The notes under the pieces are model-generated. The model was not told where the DNA came from, ran no database searches, and saw only the letters and a program-made list of their open reading frames with translations. A stretch of 64,000 nt of DNA from Calliopum simillimum (lineage: Eukaryota; Arthropoda; Insecta; Diptera; Lauxaniidae): positions 1,302,001 through 1,366,000 of the forward strand of contig OX638371.1 in assembly GCA_951812925.1 (NCBI GenBank), read 5' to 3'. Of this stretch, positions 59,390 through 64,000 are shown in pieces. Every line of letters starts with the position of its first letter. The stretch's first letter is position 1. Position numbers and translations under genes: made by a program.

Positions 59390-59589
59390 TCTCCTGATGT
59401 AGAAAATGCAGCACAACACTTACCAAAGGATCTTGTTGATGCATTTGCTATGTTTGCTTCCAAATTTACCGACTGCGTACTTGCCATGGGTCGTAGGTTC
59501 GAATTTTTATCAAAATGCGATGCACTCGCATGCTGCGTGCTGCTGTCGATCCTCGCCGAAAAGGCATGTGTCACCGTGGAGGGCGAGTG
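59390..59589 (+). CDS. Candidate internal exon of an unrecognised gene
   Basis: Between the acceptor 'aaaagtgcag' and the donor TG|GTGAGT lies an open 200-base stretch, less AT-rich than its surroundings. It encodes SPDVENAAQHLPKDLVDAFA, then MFASKFTDCVLAMGRRFEFL, then SKCDALACCVLLSILAEKAC and VTVEGE. It looks like helical, partly hydrophobic protein with five cysteines. It enters in phase 0 and leaves in phase 2, and the exon at 60138 accepts phase 2. The opposite strand is also open but reads as Ser/Thr/Ala/Asn-rich and lacks an acceptor. I do not recognise the family; no 5' exon was found. Confidence 0.5.
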
Positions 59590-60137
59590 GTGAGTGGTGC
59601 AAGTAATTTTTGCACCCTCAGCTGATGCTAGTTCACGTACGTCCCATATTTGTAATTTATTCGGTTAGCAACAGCAACATTTTCATTCATTTCATTCTCC
59701 TTTAACATTTTGTACGTTATTAAAAACAGCTGTTTAAGTGGCATTGCAAGTTTTCAAGGGCACTTGGTTACTATACTTAAAACCACCACCAACATTGCCA
59801 TCGCCATCGCCACCACCACCATAATCGTAATACAGCATTACGGTTTTCTGTAGCAGCACTTCATCGTTTTAATGGATTTTTTATTTATTTTAGGACTACA
59901 TAAATCATCGAATTTAGAAATTGTTTTTTTTTTTATTTTGTGTTTTATCGAAAAAAGAAACTGTTCATTTATTTAGCTTTTAAAAAGTACGGCACTCACA
60001 TACATACATATGCTGCCTAAAACGAATTTTTTGTATTTTATATTTCATCGTTTGAATTTGAAAAAATGTGATTCTGAGTTTAGTCGAAATTATTTAAAAT
60101 TTAATATAACGAATTAAAGAAGTGACAATTTTGGCAG

Positions 60138-60324
60138 CATTTTATCGATGGAAGATGGGGCCAGTACAGAGGATACCAACTCAAAACCTCAACTGTACAA
60201 AATATCTCCACCAAGACGATTCGAACGTAAAATTGGCTTAGTTGGTAAAAGTCGTTGGAAAAGGAAATCCAAAAGTCCGAAAGTCTTGCAGAGAGATAAC
60301 AGAAATCGGAAAGAATCTCATTAG
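60138..60324 (+). CDS. Candidate last exon of the same unrecognised gene
   Basis: After 'gtgacaattttggcag' (acceptor ending 60137) the phase-2 frame completes a Cys codon with the upstream TG and reads ILSMEDGASTEDTNSKPQLY, then KISPPRRFERKIGLVGKSRW, then KRKSKSPKVLQRDNRNRKES and H, ending at TAG 60322-60324. The segment is acidic first, then strongly basic (KSRWKRKSKSPK), which resembles a nuclear-localisation or nucleic-acid-binding tail. The 548-bp intron would be ordinary. Evidence is splice-phase compatibility and composition; function is unknown. Confidence 0.45.
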
Positions 60325-60964
60325 AGGAAGGCTTTGTCACATGGACTCACTCATATGAATTCCTTTGAGATTTTACTTAAAAGAAAATGTGCTCTGAGAA
60401 AATGCATTAGAGTAAAATAAAAAAACATTGTCTATTAAAAGAGAAGAAAAAAAAAAATTGGAATTAAATTTATTATCAACAAACAGAAGGCTTAAATGAT
60501 AAGAAATAACAAAAGTAACAAACAAACCATTGCGGATTACTCCCATGCTATTGGGATATCTTACATTTGATATAGACTCTTACCATATCTTTCATCTTTT
60601 CGTCGTGTGTCTTATGCCAACCAATTTCACCTCATCCCATTTCCTAGGAACATCACGTCACAAAGCTTTGAATATTCTATTCGCAATTACTTTGAATTGT
60701 TGAGCTATGAAGGAAAAAGCTAAAGTTTTTAGAACTCTATAAGTATCTACTTTTTGTGTATCTGTTTTACTTAACGGTGAAAGTTTTCTTCTAAAACACT
60801 TTTGTCAAATATGAGACCCCATTATAACCGGCGACGGCCGAGACAAACAAACGAAATGACAAAGCTAAGAAAATAAACACAGCGATGACCTAAAAATGTT
60901 CGAACAGATTATTTTATGCAATTTTGAAAAGTTTCCTCCATTATACTGTTTTTGTTATTTTGTA

Positions 60965-61137
60965 AGGACAATCCAACCAATTTAGCTGTCAGTGAAATAT
61001 ACAAAAAAGCACAAACAATGAGAAGAAAAACATTTGCATCATTAAAACAATTAAAACTTGACGCAGTATCGAGCCCCTATATCGAATTATGTATATATTT
61101 GAACCTCCCCAAGGGGAAAAACTTCAAGCGCTTCTAA
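60965..61137 (+). CDS. Candidate exon or gene fragment, unrecognised
   Basis: After 'ttttgttattttgtaag' the frame DNPTNLAVSEIYKKAQTMRR, then KTFASLKQLKLDAVSSPYIE, then LCIYLNLPKGKNFKRF runs to TAA 61135-61137. The composition is plausible for protein. It could be an alternative 3' exon of the gene at 59390, but no phase-matched donor was established. Confidence 0.3.
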
Positions 61138-61559
61138 GAAAGCATTTTCAAAGCGCTTGTTTCTATAGAAATTTAGAAGCGCTTACACAATGATTTTTTT
61201 GTTATTAAGGAACGAGAGTGCATATGAGAGAGCAATAAGTGCAAGCTCTGAGCATAAGCTGGGCGAACTGAGATAAGAAGGTCTGGTATATCCCATTCAA
61301 GCAAAATTTACGTAATACTGTAGTGCAAGCATTATTTGAGATAATGAAACCAAATTTCGCAAAGATACTTTGAAAAGTTAGTTCAAAATCTGAACTAAAC
61401 TAAGTGAATTCGGCCAAAAAGGCGTGGCACCTTCCATAAAAGAAAGATTTTCAAAATACTGCGCTTATGCAAGCGCAGTAGCTACTTATTATTTAAAAAA
61501 AATAAAAATTTTTATTAAAAATTGCGCGCGCAATTTGACTAGCAAAACTATTTGTTGGA
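61138..61559. other. Spacer
   Basis: Contains repeated 'gaagcgctt' motifs (61130-61185) in both orientations. Otherwise there is no supported feature. Confidence 0.35.
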
Positions 61560-61675
61560 TATATTACAGACTGATCTGCGGCCGAAGGCCGCCGCGAAGC
61601 CGGTGTTGGATGTCTGACGGGTTTAAATCTTGAGCAGCGGCCACAGGCCGCCCACTTACCCCTACTTTTATGTAA
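61560..61675 (-). repeat. Isolated copy of the GC-rich twin-hairpin module
   Basis: On the minus strand this is the same module as in the 12768-16450 block: 'AAGTAGGGGTAAGTGGGCGG', a diverged first hairpin (GCGGCCTGTGGCCGC), 'GATTTAAACCCGTCAGACAT', and GCGGCCTTCGGCCGC as the second hairpin. It is bounded by 'gatatattacagactgat' but lacks the satellite arms. This shows that the module itself, rather than the array, is the dispersed unit. Confidence 0.85.
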
Positions 61676-61924
61676 AATTAATGTTGTTGTAGTAGTAGTA
61701 AATTTGATGCTGTTGTAGTAGTTTTTGTTGTTGTTGTTGTTGTTTTTTTTCGCTGGAATTGTTGTTATTCGAAGTTCCTAATTTCAAGAAAATTGATTTG
61801 GTCCATTTTTTTTTTAAATGAAAAGCTTTTCTTTTGGCAATGGGGCATTTAAATAGCCTATAATTAGCCTATAATTATTGACTACTTACTTTAGTTCAAT
61901 ATACGTCCCGTATGTGTATTCTCG

Positions 61925-61968
61925 AAATAGCTCTGCTGGCTTAAACTTATGCTAGCAGAGCTATTTTT
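61925..61968. other. Stem-loop followed by a T tract
   Basis: ATAGCTCTGCTGGC pairs with GCTAGCAGAGCTAT around a short loop and is followed by about 18 T. It is flanked by duplicated 'tagcctataattagcctata' sequence at 61855-61880 and 62020-62040. Probably part of a small dispersed repeat; a terminator role is not implied in a eukaryote. Confidence 0.5.
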
Positions 61969-61975
61969 TTTTTTT

Positions 61976-64000
61976 TTTTTTAAATGAGGAGCCTAAAATT
62001 TGGCATTTGGGCCCAAAATTAGCCTATAATTAGCCTATAATTCTGGCATATTTTTTTTCAGTTCTGCCATTTTCGCTCTGCTAGCTTAATGTACCTTGAT
62101 TTGTGGTCGATTATCAAAGGACAGATATCAATAAAAGCGGTTATATAAAATCCCTACCCGTTTGTAGAAAAAATTTACCAACTTTGAACTTCGATATCTA
62201 TGCACTTGAGTTTTTCATTTTACGATTTCTAAATTCAAAATTCAACAATCAATTTTTGATATTTTCCGGTGATCGGGATGCCATTTTATTCAAAATAATA
62301 TGTAGAATATGCAAAAAAATCGGTTTTTGATTTTGTGAAGATAAGTTGCCTTTTCCTCTGAACGATCAGATATGCAGTAAGAATGTCATTGGAAACAGCT
62401 AATTGCTTTCCTCGAAGCGCAACGGAAGTCGTTTCAATGCACTTCTGTTTCCCGTTGAGTTCGTTAGAACGATATAAGGAAGGGTACCTATGTAAGTACC
62501 CGCACTTGTTTGTCTTCAAGTTTCAAGCACAAATTATAAATAAAATATCTACGGGTTATATGAACAACTCCAAAAGTTTTGTTTTTCTCCGTTATTTCAT
62601 AAGTATTTTAATAAAGTTGGTGTTGTTCTTTTGTATTAAAATATATACGTATACAAAGTACTTTAGGTATTCGGAATTGTTTATTGCAAGGCATTCGAGT
62701 TTGAAGAGTTAATTTATGTAAAAGAAATTTGCACTCACTCAAGAAAATATAGTAGGTATACATTTATAAGATTAAAAAAAAAAAAATCTATAGATTTAGC
62801 ATACTAAGGGTGTTTTCGAAAAACTTTAATAATTCTGAGAATATGTAAATCGTTTTGATGTCTATATACGCTAGCATGAGAAATATCAAAATTTCCCAGA
62901 ATATTATTAATACAGTAAAATTAAATATGTAAAAGGAAAAAATTGCTGCGGACTTGAAACTTGGCAGAGTTGTTTATTGGACTAAAATTATTTTACAAAA
63001 ATAAGAACACCGCTCAACCAGGGCTTTAACCACCCTTTTTTGGAAGGTTCAAAGACCAAAAAAAGTCAGCTTTTGACGAAAAACTTAAAAACTATTCTTC
63101 GGACAAAAAAAAATTGCATATTTCAGTTTTTTAGACATCTTACTAGCATAAAAATTTACCGAAATAAGTAATTTTTAAGCAAGAGTCCTTTTTTTTTTGT
63201 TTTCTTAATCGAGCGAGTACCAAAAATATAAATTTTTCATATTAATTTTGATCTAACGTCTATATATTTTTTGTTTTTTGGCCGAACGGAAAAGGTCTAA
63301 AAGCTTTCTAAGGCTTAAAATGCAATCTTTTTAATAAAATAGTCTTAAAATTAAATATTTATTGGTAAGGGTCCTTTTTTTTCGTTTTCTAAAATGAGCA
63401 ATTTTCTAAAATTCAAATATTTCACATTATTTTTATATTATAACGTTTCATAACATCGGAAAATGAACGCTGGTGGTTTGCTTATCATTCCATCTCTCTC
63501 TTGCTCACACCCAAGTCTATGTAACGATATGTGACGTGTCTTTGAAATTTTGTCACTCAACAACAACATAGAATTTGAATTAAAATTAAATAAGCGTTTG
63601 CGCCACCCTGTGTAAGAAAAAAGTTGAAAATGTCAAAAAAAACATTTATTTTTCAAATGCCCTAAGGAAAACAGTAAATAAATTTAGGACAGCTGCTTAC
63701 AGCAATAAAAGAATAAAAAAACTAACTCTGATTGCACTTGCACTGGTGAGTCTCATGAGCCTAATAGGGGTTCGTCCAAAAGACATCGCATTTTTAATCG
63801 GACTGTTCATTAAATTTTCGTAACGAGCCTTTCATCAATTTTCCCCAATTTAATTTTAATGACACGCAAAATAATAAAACACAGCGCTTTATTGGCCCAA
63901 AGCGCGATACAGCCAACAATTAACGCTGGAGGCAAACAACAGTAACGACGGTATAGGACTGAAATTGAATTGTACAGGCGTTAAATGTTGACTTTAGCAA
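61976..64000. other. AT-rich end of window
   Basis: No supported gene. A loose direct duplication of about 190 bp is visible at 63120-63250 against 63305-63450 ('agagtcctttttttttt' and 'aagggtcctttttttt'). Frames at 62103-62712 have no recognised motif. Confidence 0.35.

Noticed and set aside
59374..59574. Minus-strand coding exon with a GTAAGT donor
   Set aside because: The opposite strand has both acceptor and donor and a more protein-like reading; the minus reading is Ser/Thr/Ala/Asn-rich like an antisense frame.

Overview
This window is nuclear DNA from an insect, most likely a higher (schizophoran) fly. The evidence is introns with GT/AG borders, Q/N/H-rich low-complexity tracts in a recognisable Drosophila-type Mob2, a charybde/scylla-type RTP801 gene, several mariner transposons and very AT-rich spacers. 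Nothing prokaryotic, viral or plasmid-like is present. The species cannot be fixed from the sequence; a tephritid or calyptrate-like genome, rich in repeats, would fit.

Layout. Positions 1-18828 (+) carry Mob2, the NDR-kinase co-activator: a low-complexity 5' coding exon (1-670, open at the window edge), two internal exons (10724-10884, 10955-11051) and a last exon (17901-18828). A second, alternative first exon that fits the same splice phase lies at 10265-10434. The introns are packed with repeats: two internally deleted mariners (2048-2939, 8028-8949), a third mariner remnant on the minus strand (8953-9415), foldback elements, a hAT-type MITE (5931-6142), minisatellites, and a 3.7-kb block (12768-16450) in which AAAATCTTGAAA-type satellite arms surround repeated copies of a GC-rich module with two matching hairpins.

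Positions 18829-28760 are largely a chain of foldback (inverted-repeat) elements of 0.5-2.9 kb, some nested. Positions 28761-36511 are AT-rich and show no gene I can support. Positions 36512-39922 (-) carry a charybde/scylla (REDD1/DDIT4-like, RTP801_C domain) gene with four coding exons, a long leader and a TATA box. In Drosophila I recall Mob2 and the scyl/chrb pair mapping to the same 68C neighbourhood, so the pairing looks like conserved synteny.

Positions 41159-64000 are repeat-rich: a TA-flanked MITE, a decayed Tc1/mariner-type element, a probable LINE 3' end, a 2.55-kb foldback element, a 123-bp minisatellite and a lone copy of the GC-rich module. Candidate exons of genes I do not recognise lie at 48191-48390 (-), 59390-59589 plus 60138-60324 (+, phase-compatible) and 60965-61137 (+).

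Functionally, the two recognised genes encode growth and cell-shape regulators: Mob2 with Tricornered/Warts-type kinases, and charybde/scylla as an inhibitor of TORC1 under stress. No joint operon-like unit exists; each has its own promoter.
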